DNA from: an uncultured Clostridia bacterium
GTDB taxonomy: Bacteria; Bacillota; Clostridia; Christensenellales; UBA1242
DNA: 26,097 nt
NCBI GenBank assembly: GCA_944380695.1
Contig: CALWII010000054.1
Coordinates: 1-26,097 of the forward strand
Reading direction: 5' to 3'
The notes below the pieces were generated by a model. The model had not been told where the DNA came from and searched no databases. It worked only from the letters and a program-made list of their open reading frames with translations. The first letter of the stretch is position 1, and every line of letters starts with the position of its first letter. Shown in pieces: positions 15,540-23,971 of this stretch. Both the position numbers and the translations under genes were made by a program.

Positions 15540-15569
15540 TTGTGTTTAAATATACTTTTATGATAAAAT
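15540..15569 (+). promoter_or_regulatory. Candidate promoter of the thioredoxin-reductase-like gene
   Basis: TTGTGT (15540-15545), an 18-base spacer, then TGA plus TAAAAT (15561-15569), an extended -10. It lies directly after the rpsI terminator and predicts a leader of about 108 bases. A TATAAT at 15664-15669 is too close to the ribosome binding site to be the main -10. Confidence 0.35.
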
Positions 15570-15683
15570 AACCTAGATTGTAATTTTTAGCTTTTATGTT
15601 TATAGTTTGTGAATATTATATTTTGCCAATTAATTTTACTATCTTGTAAATTACAATGTTATATATAATGGAGGAGGCAATTT

Positions 15684-16583
15684 ATGAAAAATATATTCGA
15701 TATAGTTATAATTGGAAGTGGACCAAGCGGTTTGACCGCTGCTGTTTATGCAAAAAGAGCAGGAAAAAATGTTCTTGTTATAGAGCGCTCAATTTTAGGT
15801 GGGCAAGTCGCTACTATTTCTGAAATTGAAAATTATCCAGGTTTTTCTAAAATAGCTGGAATTGAATTGGCGGACTCTTTTGTTGCACAGGCAAAGCAAT
15901 TAGGCGTTGTAATTTTACAAGATGAGTTGGTTGATATTAACCATAAAGGCAAAATGGTAAGTGTCATTTGCAAAAAATCAGTTTATCAAGCAAAAGCACT
16001 TATACTCGCTTTGGGTTCATCGTCTAGGCATATAGGTGCCGAAGGAGAACAAGAATTTTTGGGCAGAGGTGTCAGTTATTGTGCAACTTGTGATGGGAAT
16101 TTCTTTCGCGGGAAAAATGTCGTAGTGGTTGGTTCAGGTGATTCAGCTGTTTCCAATGCTTTGTATTTAAAAAATATTTGTGCTAATGTTTCGATAATTT
16201 CCAAATATCCTCAATTAAAGCTCAAGTCTTTCTCTCAATCCGTTCTGTCACGACTTGATAATGTAAAAATATATTACGGTTCGAATGTAAAAAAAATTAT
16301 TGGCAAAGAGTTCGTCGAAGCTGTTGTTATTGACTCTCAAGCTCAACCCATCTTAACAGATGGGGTGTTTGTTGCGATTGGCAGAATACCAGATACTGAC
16401 TTTTTAAAGAATAAAATCACTCTTGATGAAAAAGGTTTTATTGTCGTTGATGAAAATATGTGCACATCTATGAAAGGGGTTTATGCTTGCGGCGATGTCA
16501 TTTCTTCTTCTATAAAACAAATCGTCACCGCCGCAGCAAGCGGAGTCGTAGTTGCAACAAAAGTTTTAAGCTCTTTAAATTAA
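15684..16583 (+). CDS. trxB: Thioredoxin-reductase-like FAD disulfide oxidoreductase with altered NADPH site
   Basis: A 299-residue flavoprotein of the low-molecular-weight thioredoxin reductase family, which passes electrons to thioredoxin in the cytoplasm. The FAD motif GSGPSG is at 11-16, the redox-active pair is CATC (C133, C136) and the C-terminal FAD motif is GVYACGDV. The nucleotide-binding GSGDSA (150-155) is intact, but the HRRxxxRA motif that grips the 2'-phosphate of NADPH is replaced by SKYPQLKL (173-180). Known Clostridial flavin reductases driven by ferredoxin have also lost NADPH motifs, so the electron donor here may not be NADPH. The start is set by GGAGG upstream of the ATG. 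It is single between the rpsI terminator and dnaG. Confidence 0.9.
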   Translation: MKNIFDIVIIGSGPSGLTAAVYAKRAGKNVLVIERSILGGQVATISEIENYPGFSKIAGIELADSFVAQAKQLGVVILQDELVDINHKGKMVSVICKKSVYQAKALILALGSSSRHIGAEGEQEFLGRGVSYCATCDGNFFRGKNVVVVGSGDSAVSNALYLKNICANVSIISKYPQLKLKSFSQSVLSRLDNVKIYYGSNVKKIIGKEFVEAVVIDSQAQPILTDGVFVAIGRIPDTDFLKNKITLDEKGFIVVDENMCTSMKGVYACGDVISSSIKQIVTAAASGVVVATKVLSSLN

Positions 16584-16685
16584 CGCCAAAGTTATAAAAA
16601 CAAAATTTTTATTACGAAAAAAAAGGATATTTGTTAATTATAGAGTATATATAATTAGAAAACATTTTTAGTATATGAGGAATTA

Positions 16686-18449
16686 GTGAGAAATACGGGT
16701 TTTTCGCCAGATTGGTTGGATGAACTGAAAAGAAAAAATGATATTGTGAGCGTAGTTTCAAAGTATGTGCAACTGCAACAAAGGGGCAACAAATTTTGGG
16801 GTTGTTGCCCTTTTCACCGTGAAAAAACGCCATCTTTTACTGTGGACCAATATGAAGGTCTTTTTCATTGTTTTGGTTGTAAGGAAGGAGGAGATGTTAT
16901 TTCCTTTATTGAAAAGATCGAATCTTGTGATTTTCACGATGCCGTCGTTCGTCTAGCTGAAATGGCAAAAATGCCTATACCTGAATATAGCGGAGATGAA
17001 AATGTTATCAAAAGAAAAAAAGATAAAGATGTTATTTTAAAAATTTTAGATTTAGCAAAAAATCATTATCACCAAAATATCTATTTGACCACTGCTAAAC
17101 CAGCACAAGATTACATAAAGAAAAGAGGTTTTACTCGCCACGAGTTAGAAGATTTTGAAATTGGTTATAGCTTGAATTGGAATGAACTTATAGATTTCCT
17201 TACAAAACAAGGTTTCTCTAAACAGCAACTTTTAGAAAGCGGTGTTGCACAGCAGAATGACAAAGGAAATTTATATGATGCTATGGGGGGGAGACTTGTT
17301 TTTCCTATTTTAAACTCATTTGGAGAGTGTATTGGGTTTACTGCTAGAGTGTTAGAAAAAACTGATTACGCGAAATATAAAAATACCGCTGAAACGCTAG
17401 TGTTTCAAAAAGGTAAAGTCGTTTTTGGTGTACATTTGTTAAAAAAACTAAAACAAGAAAAGGGCTTAAATAACATTATTGTTGTTGAGGGACAAATCGA
17501 TGTCCTGTCTATGCATAGAGCAGGATTCAAAAACACTGTGGCTTGCTTGGGAACTGCCCTTACTTCTGACCACGCAAGAGAGTTAAAAAAGTTATCTGAA
17601 AACATTATACTATGCTTTGATGGTGATGAGGCTGGTACAAAAGCGACATTGAGATCGATTGGCGTTCTGCAAAGCGCTGGTTGTAATGTCAAAATTGCTC
17701 GATTGCCTAAAGGCGTCGACCCAGATGAGCTTTTGAAAGCAGAGGGGCAAGAAGGTATGCAAAAAATATTGCTTTCAGCTTTAGGTGTGATTGACTATTA
17801 TATTTGTCTGGGTTTGGAAAAATTTGACATATCTAAACCCGATGAAAAGGGCAATTTTGTTAATGAAATTATTGAAAAATTAAAACAATTACAACCAATT
17901 CAACAAGATCCTTATTTGTTTAAATTAAGAGATTTAACACAAATACCAGTTGACACTCTTCGTAGAGCTATTGGCACATCGATTATGCCGACTTTTGAAA
18001 AACAAGAGAAACCCGTTTTATCAGAGCGAATAAATGGCAATAAAAGAGCTGTTAGGTTTATTTTGGCATCTTTGTTACACAAAAAAATATTTGTAAATGA
18101 AAATATAGATTATTACAAACTCTTAAATGAGTTTACTGATGTTTTACAGATAATTTTTTCGGTCGTAAAAGTTTCAAGCTTATTCGATTTGGTCGACACA
18201 AACGAACAATTTTGGCAGGATATCATATACTTTAATTTTTCAGAAGCAAAAGATAATGAAAAACAATATTTTGACGAGTGTGTTTGGACTGTGGTAGAGG
18301 ATAAGTTAAAAGATTTGAAAGAAAAAATAATGTCTGATTATAAAAATTCTCAAAGTTTAGATGAAAGAAAAAAATTGTTGATTAAAGCACAAAATGTGGA
18401 TAAAAAAATAAGAGATAAAAATATAGATGACTATCTCAAATCAAGTTAA
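16686..18449 (+). CDS. dnaG: DNA primase
   Basis: Synthesises RNA primers at the replication fork with the DnaB helicase. The 587 residues carry the N-terminal CHC2 zinc domain (C41, H44, C62, C65, with CPFHREKTPSF), the RNA-polymerase-like core (YNTAETLVFQKGKVVFG type, 230-250), and TOPRIM residues E268 (VVEGQID) plus D312 and D314 (CFDGDEAG). A helical C-terminal third (about 430-587) should bind the helicase. The start is GTG, preceded by GAGG at 16677-16680; the ATG just upstream (16674) runs into a stop. It is the first gene of a dnaG-rpoD-zinc ribbon run; rpsU, often upstream in other bacteria, is not present here. Confidence 0.96.
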   Translation: MRNTGFSPDWLDELKRKNDIVSVVSKYVQLQQRGNKFWGCCPFHREKTPSFTVDQYEGLFHCFGCKEGGDVISFIEKIESCDFHDAVVRLAEMAKMPIPEYSGDENVIKRKKDKDVILKILDLAKNHYHQNIYLTTAKPAQDYIKKRGFTRHELEDFEIGYSLNWNELIDFLTKQGFSKQQLLESGVAQQNDKGNLYDAMGGRLVFPILNSFGECIGFTARVLEKTDYAKYKNTAETLVFQKGKVVFGVHLLKKLKQEKGLNNIIVVEGQIDVLSMHRAGFKNTVACLGTALTSDHARELKKLSENIILCFDGDEAGTKATLRSIGVLQSAGCNVKIARLPKGVDPDELLKAEGQEGMQKILLSALGVIDYYICLGLEKFDISKPDEKGNFVNEIIEKLKQLQPIQQDPYLFKLRDLTQIPVDTLRRAIGTSIMPTFEKQEKPVLSERINGNKRAVRFILASLLHKKIFVNENIDYYKLLNEFTDVLQIIFSVVKVSSLFDLVDTNEQFWQDIIYFNFSEAKDNEKQYFDECVWTVVEDKLKDLKEKIMSDYKNSQSLDERKKLLIKAQNVDKKIRDKNIDDYLKSS

Positions 18450-18514
18450 TCTCTTTAAATAAATCTTTCACTCGTACGAAAATAATTTTACATTTAGAAA
18501 AAATGGAGGAAAAT

Positions 18515-19579
18515 ATGCTTGACGCAAAAGTCGAAAATGAATTTAAAAAAATTGAAGATTTAGCACAAAAAAAGGGTTCTATAAACGCCGATGATATTTT
18601 TTGTCGGGTTTTAAAATATGATATCTCGCCTGATGATATTAGAATGTTTATTGACAAACTAGAGGAAAGAGGTATTAAAGTCATTAAAAACGATGACGAA
18701 GATATTTCAAAAGAAGACTTTTCAGATTTATTACCAGAATATGGTGTTGATGACCCTGTTAAAGTTTATCTCAAAGATATCGGGAAGGTCCCACTGCTTA
18801 CTCCAGAAGAGGAGATTGACCTTGCACAAAGAATTTTAAAGGGAGATGAATACGCTAAAGCTAAATTTTGCGAGGCAAATCTCCGATTAGTTGTAAGCGT
18901 CGCAAAAAAATGGGCACCTAGGGCATCAAGTCTATCATTCCTAGATTTAATTCAAGAAGGTAACCTTGGTCTACTAAAGGCTGTCGAGAGATTTGACTAT
19001 GAAAAGGGCTTTAAGTTTTCGACATACGCTACTTGGTGGATAAGACAGTCTATCACACGAGCTATTGCAGATCAATCTCGTACTATAAGAATTCCTGTGC
19101 ATATGGTCGAAACTATTAACAAGGCGCAAAGAGTCGTTCGTCAATTAACACAAAAACTTTGCCGTGAGCCGACCACCGAAGAGATCGCACAAGAAATGGG
19201 TATTAGTGAGGCAAAAGTTGTTGAAATTCAAAAAATTGGGCTGGATCCTGTTTCGTTGGAAACTCCAATTGGCGAAGAAGAAGATTCTAAATTAACAGAC
19301 ATAATTGTTGATGAATCTATTAAGTCGCCAGTCGAATATGCCACCCAAACTTTACTTCGTGAACAACTTCTCGCAGTAATAGATACCGCATTGACCCCTC
19401 GTGAACAAGAAGTTATAAGACAAAGATATGGGTTAAAAGATGGACGAGCTAAAACCCTTGAAGAAGTTGGAAAAGAATTTAAAGTAACTAGAGAGCGTAT
19501 TCGTCAAATTGAGGCAAAGGCTCTTCGTAAACTTAAACACCCAAACAGAAGCAAGAGACTTGCCGATTTTATGGATTAA
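18515..19579 (+). CDS. rpoD: Primary RNA polymerase sigma factor (sigma-A/RpoD)
   Basis: The housekeeping sigma factor, recognising TTGACA/TATAAT promoters. The 354 residues contain a short region 1.1 (1-60), region 1.2 (DPVKVYLKDIGKVPLLTPEEE, 80-100), region 2 with the -10-reading helix (STYATWWIRQSITRAI, 169-184), region 3, and region 4 with the helix-turn-helix TLEEVGKEFKVTRERIRQIE (314-333). At 131-145 the sequence AKKWAPRASSLSFLDL is two residues longer than the usual KKYxNRGLxFLDL. I start at 18515 because GGAGG (18505-18509) is five bases upstream; the in-frame ATG at 18503 overlaps that Shine-Dalgarno. It follows dnaG by 65 bases. Confidence 0.97.
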   Translation: MLDAKVENEFKKIEDLAQKKGSINADDIFCRVLKYDISPDDIRMFIDKLEERGIKVIKNDDEDISKEDFSDLLPEYGVDDPVKVYLKDIGKVPLLTPEEEIDLAQRILKGDEYAKAKFCEANLRLVVSVAKKWAPRASSLSFLDLIQEGNLGLLKAVERFDYEKGFKFSTYATWWIRQSITRAIADQSRTIRIPVHMVETINKAQRVVRQLTQKLCREPTTEEIAQEMGISEAKVVEIQKIGLDPVSLETPIGEEEDSKLTDIIVDESIKSPVEYATQTLLREQLLAVIDTALTPREQEVIRQRYGLKDGRAKTLEEVGKEFKVTRERIRQIEAKALRKLKHPNRSKRLADFMD

Positions 19580-19590
19580 AAGGAGAAAGT

Positions 19591-20292
19591 ATGGATTTAA
19601 CATCTATTTTAGAATATCAAAACATTGACAAAGCTCTCTATAATTTAGAGCAAACTTTAGAAAATGGAGTGTGGAAAAATATGCTCCCAAAACTTAATCA
19701 AACAGCAAAAAATTCGCAAAACAAGTCTAGTCAATTAGAAGGGCAGGCCGCTGCTGTTTTAAAAGAGATGGAAGAGCTAAAAAAGACTATAGATGCGACA
19801 AAAAAACACGGCAAAGATATTTTGAAAAGCGACCCGGAAACAATGTCGTCTGAACAGATAGAACAAGCATTATTAAAAAAAGATCGTGTAACATCAAATT
19901 TGATAGCTTTAGATAAAAGATTGACAAGGCTTGCTGAAAATATTAATCAAATTCTTGCCGAATTTAATTCCACTGTAAAAATTTATAATGATGCAAAATT
20001 GCAATACCAACAAATCAAAGCCAAACAAGATAGAGAACTTGCCGAAGCTCAACCAAAAATTAATGAATTAAAGGCAAAACTTGATTTGCTATCAAAAAAA
20101 ATTAACCCTAAAACATTAGAGTTTTACAAAGCGAGGAGGGCAGATAAGATATTTCCAGTTTTTGTTGAGTTAATTGGCAATTCGTGTGGTAGATGCAGAA
20201 TGGAACTTTCAGCTTCAGCACTTTCAAAGTTAAAAAGCGAACAAACCTTGATTTGCGAGAATTGTAGGAGAGTAATTTATTATATAAAGTAA
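19591..20292 (+). CDS. Coiled-coil protein with C4-type zinc ribbon
   Basis: The 233 residues form a long charged helical region (about 1-180), predicted coiled coil, followed by a C-terminal zinc ribbon with C199-x2-C202 and C222-x2-C225. This layout matches the zf-RING_7/CdsZ family (PF02591), whose Chlamydia member CT398 has been reported to contact sigma-54 and secretion components; the general function is unsettled. It begins 11 bases after rpoD with AAAGGAG before the ATG, so it is cotranscribed with the sigma factor, and an intrinsic terminator follows. In many Clostridia the same family lies near rpoD together with trmK and a Nif3-like gene, which are absent here. The role is inferred only from family. 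Confidence 0.8.
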   Translation: MDLTSILEYQNIDKALYNLEQTLENGVWKNMLPKLNQTAKNSQNKSSQLEGQAAAVLKEMEELKKTIDATKKHGKDILKSDPETMSSEQIEQALLKKDRVTSNLIALDKRLTRLAENINQILAEFNSTVKIYNDAKLQYQQIKAKQDRELAEAQPKINELKAKLDLLSKKINPKTLEFYKARRADKIFPVFVELIGNSCGRCRMELSASALSKLKSEQTLICENCRRVIYYIK

Positions 20293-20300
20293 AAATACTT

Positions 20301-20324
20301 AAAGACTAGCAATAGTCTTTTTTT
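20301..20324 (+). terminator. Intrinsic terminator of the dnaG-rpoD unit
   Basis: AAAGACTA (20301-20308) pairs perfectly with TAGTCTTT (20313-20320) around GCAA, followed by more Ts. It may also serve the convergent desulfurase gene, though the A run on that side is short. The rest of the gap to 20441 is AT-rich and featureless. Confidence 0.85.
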
Positions 20325-20441
20325 ATATTAAAAAGTAGTTTAAAAATTGATATCAATAGTTTATTTAAATTTATAATAATTTTTGCTTTGTAGTGCAATA
20401 ATTATAGCTATTAATTGAAAATTTTTATATAATTTTAAATT

Positions 20442-21584
20442 TTATAGCATTTTTTTACTTTTTAATATAGATTTTATGGCAAATATTAATTTTTGTATGT
20501 CTACAAAGTTCGTGAAATATGACAGTGAAACTCTTACTGCGCCTTGGTCTAATAGACCGAGCGCTTCGTGTTTTTTTGCTGCACAATGATAGCCTCCTCT
20601 TACACAAATTCCATATTTTTCGTTTAATAAGCTCGCAACTTCGTTTGAATGTAAAGTTGGAATATTAAAAGCAAAAACACCTTTTGCGTTTTCAGTTGTA
20701 GTGTATATTTCTAAAGGATAGTACGATAACTCATAGTGCAAAAATGTGGTTAAGTCATCTAATTTTTCCTTTATTTGAGCAAAGTTTTCATTTACAAAAT
20801 CTATGCCCCCAGACAGAGCAAATATTGCAGGAGTTGCAAGCGTTCCGACTTCGAAGCGTTCGGGAAGTTCGAAAGGCTGAACTAATTCTAATGAATTTGT
20901 TCCTGTCCCTCCAAATGATATTGGTTCTATAGCTTTTGTATTATTTATTAATAAAACCCCTAGACCCTGCATCGCATAAAAACCTTTATGCGGAGCTAAA
21001 GCTAAAAATGAGATGTTATTTTTTTCCATATCTATTGTTTCGTGCCCACCACTTTGCGCCCCGTCAACTAAAAAGAGCAAACCTTTTTCCTTGCATAGTC
21101 TCCCAACATTTTCTATATCACAAGTATCTCCATTTACATTCGAAATATGGTTGCAAATTACCATATATGTGTTGTTATTAAGGCATCTCTCGATATCGGA
21201 TCTTTTTATCCCACCTGGTTTTGATTGTTTTGCAACGGTATATTCAATTTTTCCTTGTTGTTTTAAATGTTCAAGTGGGCGAAGGACAGAATTGTGCTCA
21301 TTTTCTGTGCATATAATATGCCCGCCGTTTTTGACTGTACCAAGAATTGCAAGATTGAGTGCAGCCGAACAATTAGCAGTGAAAATTACATTATTTTCAT
21401 CTGCTAAATTGAACATATCTGCAAGTTTTTTTCTTGTATTCGAAACTTCACAAGCTGTTAATATGCTTAATCTGTGACCACTTCTTCCAGGATTGGCAGA
21501 ATATTTTGTTAGCGCAATATTTACTTTTCTCAAAACTTCTTTAGGTTTTATATTTGTTGTTGCACTATTATCGAGATAAATCAA
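20442..21584 (-). CDS. Class V aminotransferase, cysteine desulfurase/selenocysteine lyase family
   Basis: A PLP enzyme that mobilises sulfur (or selenium) from cysteine or selenocysteine, close to the TIGR01977 branch (EGC type) rather than to IscS. The 380 residues include IYLDNSATT, NPGRSGHRLS, H97 in EHNSVLRPL, D174 in VDGAQSGG, the PLP lysine K200 in APHKGFY, GGTGTNS, and the catalytic cysteine C334 in VRGGYHCAAKKHEALG. It starts at TTG (21584) with a perfect AGGAGGT at 21597-21591, six bases away; there is no competing ATG. It is divergent from a DUF3343 gene 84 bases away, a pairing I recall from other Clostridia and which suggests the sulfur goes to that protein. The physiological acceptor is unknown. 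Confidence 0.9.
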   Translation of the reverse strand: MIYLDNSATTNIKPKEVLRKVNIALTKYSANPGRSGHRLSILTACEVSNTRKKLADMFNLADENNVIFTANCSAALNLAILGTVKNGGHIICTENEHNSVLRPLEHLKQQGKIEYTVAKQSKPGGIKRSDIERCLNNNTYMVICNHISNVNGDTCDIENVGRLCKEKGLLFLVDGAQSGGHETIDMEKNNISFLALAPHKGFYAMQGLGVLLINNTKAIEPISFGGTGTNSLELVQPFELPERFEVGTLATPAIFALSGGIDFVNENFAQIKEKLDDLTTFLHYELSYYPLEIYTTTENAKGVFAFNIPTLHSNEVASLLNEKYGICVRGGYHCAAKKHEALGLLDQGAVRVSLSYFTNFVDIQKLIFAIKSILKSKKML

Positions 21585-21668
21585 AATTTCACCTCCTAAT
21601 GAAACATAATTCTTCTTTATTTAATATAGTGTTATTGAAAAGAATTGGTGAATATATGGAGGCTTACT

Positions 21669-21893
21669 TTGCACTACACCTATGCAGTTTTTACTTCACG
21701 AAACCAAACTCTATCGTTTGCTAACTACTTAAAAAAAATTGGTATACCTTGCTTAATAACCACAACCCCAAAACAAGCGGGAAGGATATGTGGTATTTGT
21801 GTAAGATTTTCCACAGACTATTTGGATATTGTAAAAAAGCAGTTCCCTGTTTCTGGCTATTCTAGTTTTGCAGGATTTTTTTTCAGCGAATAA
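21669..21893 (+). CDS. DUF3343 family protein, putative sulfur/selenium carrier
   Basis: A 74-residue protein of the DUF3343 (PF11823) type, described as putative Se/S carrier-like. Matching features are HYTYAVFTSRNQTLSFANYL at the N-terminus, GIPCLITTTPKQ, the Cys pair CGIC (C41, C44) directly before VRFS, and YSSFAGFFF at the end. It begins at TTG 21669, six bases after GGAGG (21658-21662); in-frame codons further upstream would place the start before the ribosome binding site. It is divergent from the desulfurase, whose persulfide C41 or C44 could accept (inference). The next gene begins 28 bases later. Confidence 0.85.
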   Translation: MHYTYAVFTSRNQTLSFANYLKKIGIPCLITTTPKQAGRICGICVRFSTDYLDIVKKQFPVSGYSSFAGFFFSE

Positions 21894-21921
21894 AAGCGGT
21901 TTGTCGGCATAATCTAAAATA

Positions 21922-22455
21922 ATGAAAGTCAAACTTCAACTTTTGTTTTTAGGCTTTGCTATTTTAATTGTCATAGCAATGACTTTTTTTATGTACGCAC
22001 TGTTTTATCCTCTTAAATATCAAGATTATATTTTGACAGCGAGTTTGACTTACAATGTTAAACCCGAAGTGATTGCATCTGTTATAAATGCGGAAAGTTC
22101 ATTCAATAGTGAGGCTGTTTCTAGTAAAGGGGCAGTCGGGCTTATGCAAGTTATGCCATCAACAGCAGAATATTTAGCTCAACAGTTAAATTTAAGCACT
22201 TATGATTTGTTTGAGCCAGAAATCAATATTATGCTGGGCAGCTATTATTTGTCGTATTTGATTGACCAATTTGGTGATTTAAAAATAGCTGTGTGCGCTT
22301 ATAATGCTGGACCTAACAGAGTTAGAAAGTGGCTTAATGAACAAAATATAAGTGATAAAAACATCAATGAATTTAATATTCCTTATGCAGAAACCAGAAA
22401 TTATCTAAAAAAGGTGCTTAAAAATATCAACTTTTACCAAAATTGCTTTAATTAA
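21922..22455 (+). CDS. Membrane-anchored lytic transglycosylase (SLT domain)
   Basis: Cleaves the MurNAc-GlcNAc bond of peptidoglycan. The 177 residues have an N-terminal membrane segment (about 6-29) and then one SLT/Slt70 catalytic domain: catalytic E58 in NAESSFNSEAVSSKGAVGLMQVMPST, the PEINIMLGSYYL helix, and AYNAGPNRVRKWL (126-138). The size and lack of further domains match the YjbJ/CwlQ-like Firmicute enzymes. No clear ribosome binding site precedes the ATG; the 28-base gap from the DUF3343 gene contains only CATAAT and TAAAAT-like runs, so expression may depend on the upstream gene or a weak start. A separate promoter follows for lysS. Confidence 0.9.
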   Translation: MKVKLQLLFLGFAILIVIAMTFFMYALFYPLKYQDYILTASLTYNVKPEVIASVINAESSFNSEAVSSKGAVGLMQVMPSTAEYLAQQLNLSTYDLFEPEINIMLGSYYLSYLIDQFGDLKIAVCAYNAGPNRVRKWLNEQNISDKNINEFNIPYAETRNYLKKVLKNINFYQNCFN

Positions 22456-22456
22456 A

Positions 22457-22485
22457 TTGACTTTTGTTGTCATTAATGTTATTTT
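22457..22485 (+). promoter_or_regulatory. Promoter of lysS
   Basis: TTGACT (22457-22462), a 17-base spacer and TGT-TATTTT (22477-22485), an extended -10. The predicted start near 22492 leaves a leader of about 15 bases with AAAGGAG (22493-22498). The leader is too short for a T-box. Confidence 0.6.
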
Positions 22486-22506
22486 AATCATAAAGGAGAT
22501 AACATT

Positions 22507-23967
22507 ATGGCAGAGGCAAATTTATCTAACGAAGTCGATATCAGACGAGAAAAAATTAAAGATTTAAAAGCTCAAGGACAAATCGTTTACAAAGCTAAAT
22601 TCGACCGTTCTTGTACTATAAAAGAGGCCCGTGAAAGCGTTGGAAAAAAGGTTAAAGTCGCAGGCAGAATGGTATTTAGGCGTGTAATGGGAAAGTTCGG
22701 GTTTATGCAAATTCGTGATATTGACGCTTATATTCAAGTTTCAGTAGGTCGCAATGAAATCAATGAACAAGATTATGAATTTTACAAAAAAATGATTGAC
22801 TTGGGTGATTTTGTGGGCGTTGAAGGGGAAGTGTATGTTACTCAAACGGGGGAAATAACAGTAAGAGCTGAAAAGATAGAGCTTTTGTCCAAAGCACTTC
22901 GTCCACTTCCTGAAAAATTTCACGGACTTACAGATGTAGAAACAAAGTATAGACAAAGATACTTGGACCTTATTGTTAACGAACAAGCTCGTAAGGTTTT
23001 TTTGGCACGCAGTAAAGTTTGTTCTTTTGTTAGAAGATATCTTGAAGACAATGGGTTTGTCGAAATTGAAACACCAATTTTGCAAACAAATGTTAGTGGT
23101 GCTTCGGCGAAACCATTTTTCACAAAACATAATGCGTTGGATATTGAATGTAATTTGAGAATTGCTACAGAAACTTGGCTAAAGCAAGCAATCGCTGGTG
23201 GATTTGACAGAGTTTTTGAGCTAGGAAAAGATTTCCGTAATGAAGGTATGGACCCAACGCACCTTCAAGAGTTTACACAAGTCGAGTGGTACGCTTCTTA
23301 TTGGGACTTTGAGGAAAATATTAAATTTTTTCAAGATTTCTTAAGAAAACTTTTATTGCATATTGTTGGATCTACAAAGATTTCATATCAAGGGAATGAA
23401 ATAGATTTTGGCAAAGAATGGGAAAGAATTGATTATACAGCAAAGATGAAAGAACTTTTGGGTTTTGATTTTCTTAACGAAACAGATGCTGAAAAATTTA
23501 AAACAAAAATTGTTCAAGCAAAACTTTTTAGTTATGCAGAGTTGGAGCCATATAACTCTGTAAGAGCTCTTATTGACTTCGTTTATAAGCGCAAAATTCG
23601 TGAGGGAATGGTTGGCCCCGTTGTACTTTTCAATTATCCTGCTGTTCTAAAACCACTTGCCAGACGAAATGACTTTGACGAACGCCTTGTAGATGCCTTT
23701 CAGATTATTGTTTGTGGCGCAGAAATTGTTAATGCATATTCGGAGCTTGTTGACCCACTACAACAGCGTCAAACTCTCGAAGCTCAATTAAAGGATAAAT
23801 TGAGTGGCGATGACGAGGCTATGGACCTTGATGAAGATTTTCTTCGGGCAATGGAACACGGTATGCCACCTGTTTCTGGTCTAGGGTTTGGTATTGACAG
23901 ATTTATTATGACTGTTTTTGACCTCCCAAATATTCGTGATGCGGTTCTGTTCCCATTGATGAGGTAA
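22507..23967 (+). CDS. lysS: Lysyl-tRNA synthetase, class II (divergent subfamily)
   Basis: Charges tRNA-Lys. The 486 residues have an N-terminal OB-fold anticodon-binding domain (about 48-130, VKVAGRMVFRRVMGKFGFMQIRD), the linker LRPLPEKFHGLTDVETKYRQRYLDL, motif 2 FRNEG (243-247) and motif 3 GLGFGIDRFIM near the C-terminus, ending LFPLMR. Several usually constant stretches differ: after motif 2 it reads MDPTHLQEFTQVEWYASYW where most bacteria have a RHNPEFT-type sequence, and the usual EIANAFSELNDP is EIVNAYSELVDP. This suggests a less common LysRS clade, possibly acquired. AAGGAGA precedes the ATG, and nth follows after four bases, its ribosome binding site lying inside the lysS end. Confidence 0.95.
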   Translation: MAEANLSNEVDIRREKIKDLKAQGQIVYKAKFDRSCTIKEARESVGKKVKVAGRMVFRRVMGKFGFMQIRDIDAYIQVSVGRNEINEQDYEFYKKMIDLGDFVGVEGEVYVTQTGEITVRAEKIELLSKALRPLPEKFHGLTDVETKYRQRYLDLIVNEQARKVFLARSKVCSFVRRYLEDNGFVEIETPILQTNVSGASAKPFFTKHNALDIECNLRIATETWLKQAIAGGFDRVFELGKDFRNEGMDPTHLQEFTQVEWYASYWDFEENIKFFQDFLRKLLLHIVGSTKISYQGNEIDFGKEWERIDYTAKMKELLGFDFLNETDAEKFKTKIVQAKLFSYAELEPYNSVRALIDFVYKRKIREGMVGPVVLFNYPAVLKPLARRNDFDERLVDAFQIIVCGAEIVNAYSELVDPLQQRQTLEAQLKDKLSGDDEAMDLDEDFLRAMEHGMPPVSGLGFGIDRFIMTVFDLPNIRDAVLFPLMR

Positions 23968-23971
23968 TTTT

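Noticed and set aside
18503..18514. ATG at 18503 as the rpoD start
   Set aside because: Its codons contain the GGAGG Shine-Dalgarno that serves the ATG at 18515.
22456..22506. T-box or other tRNA-sensing leader before lysS
   Set aside because: The predicted leader is only about 15 bases; alaS, 10 bases after truA, has no room either.
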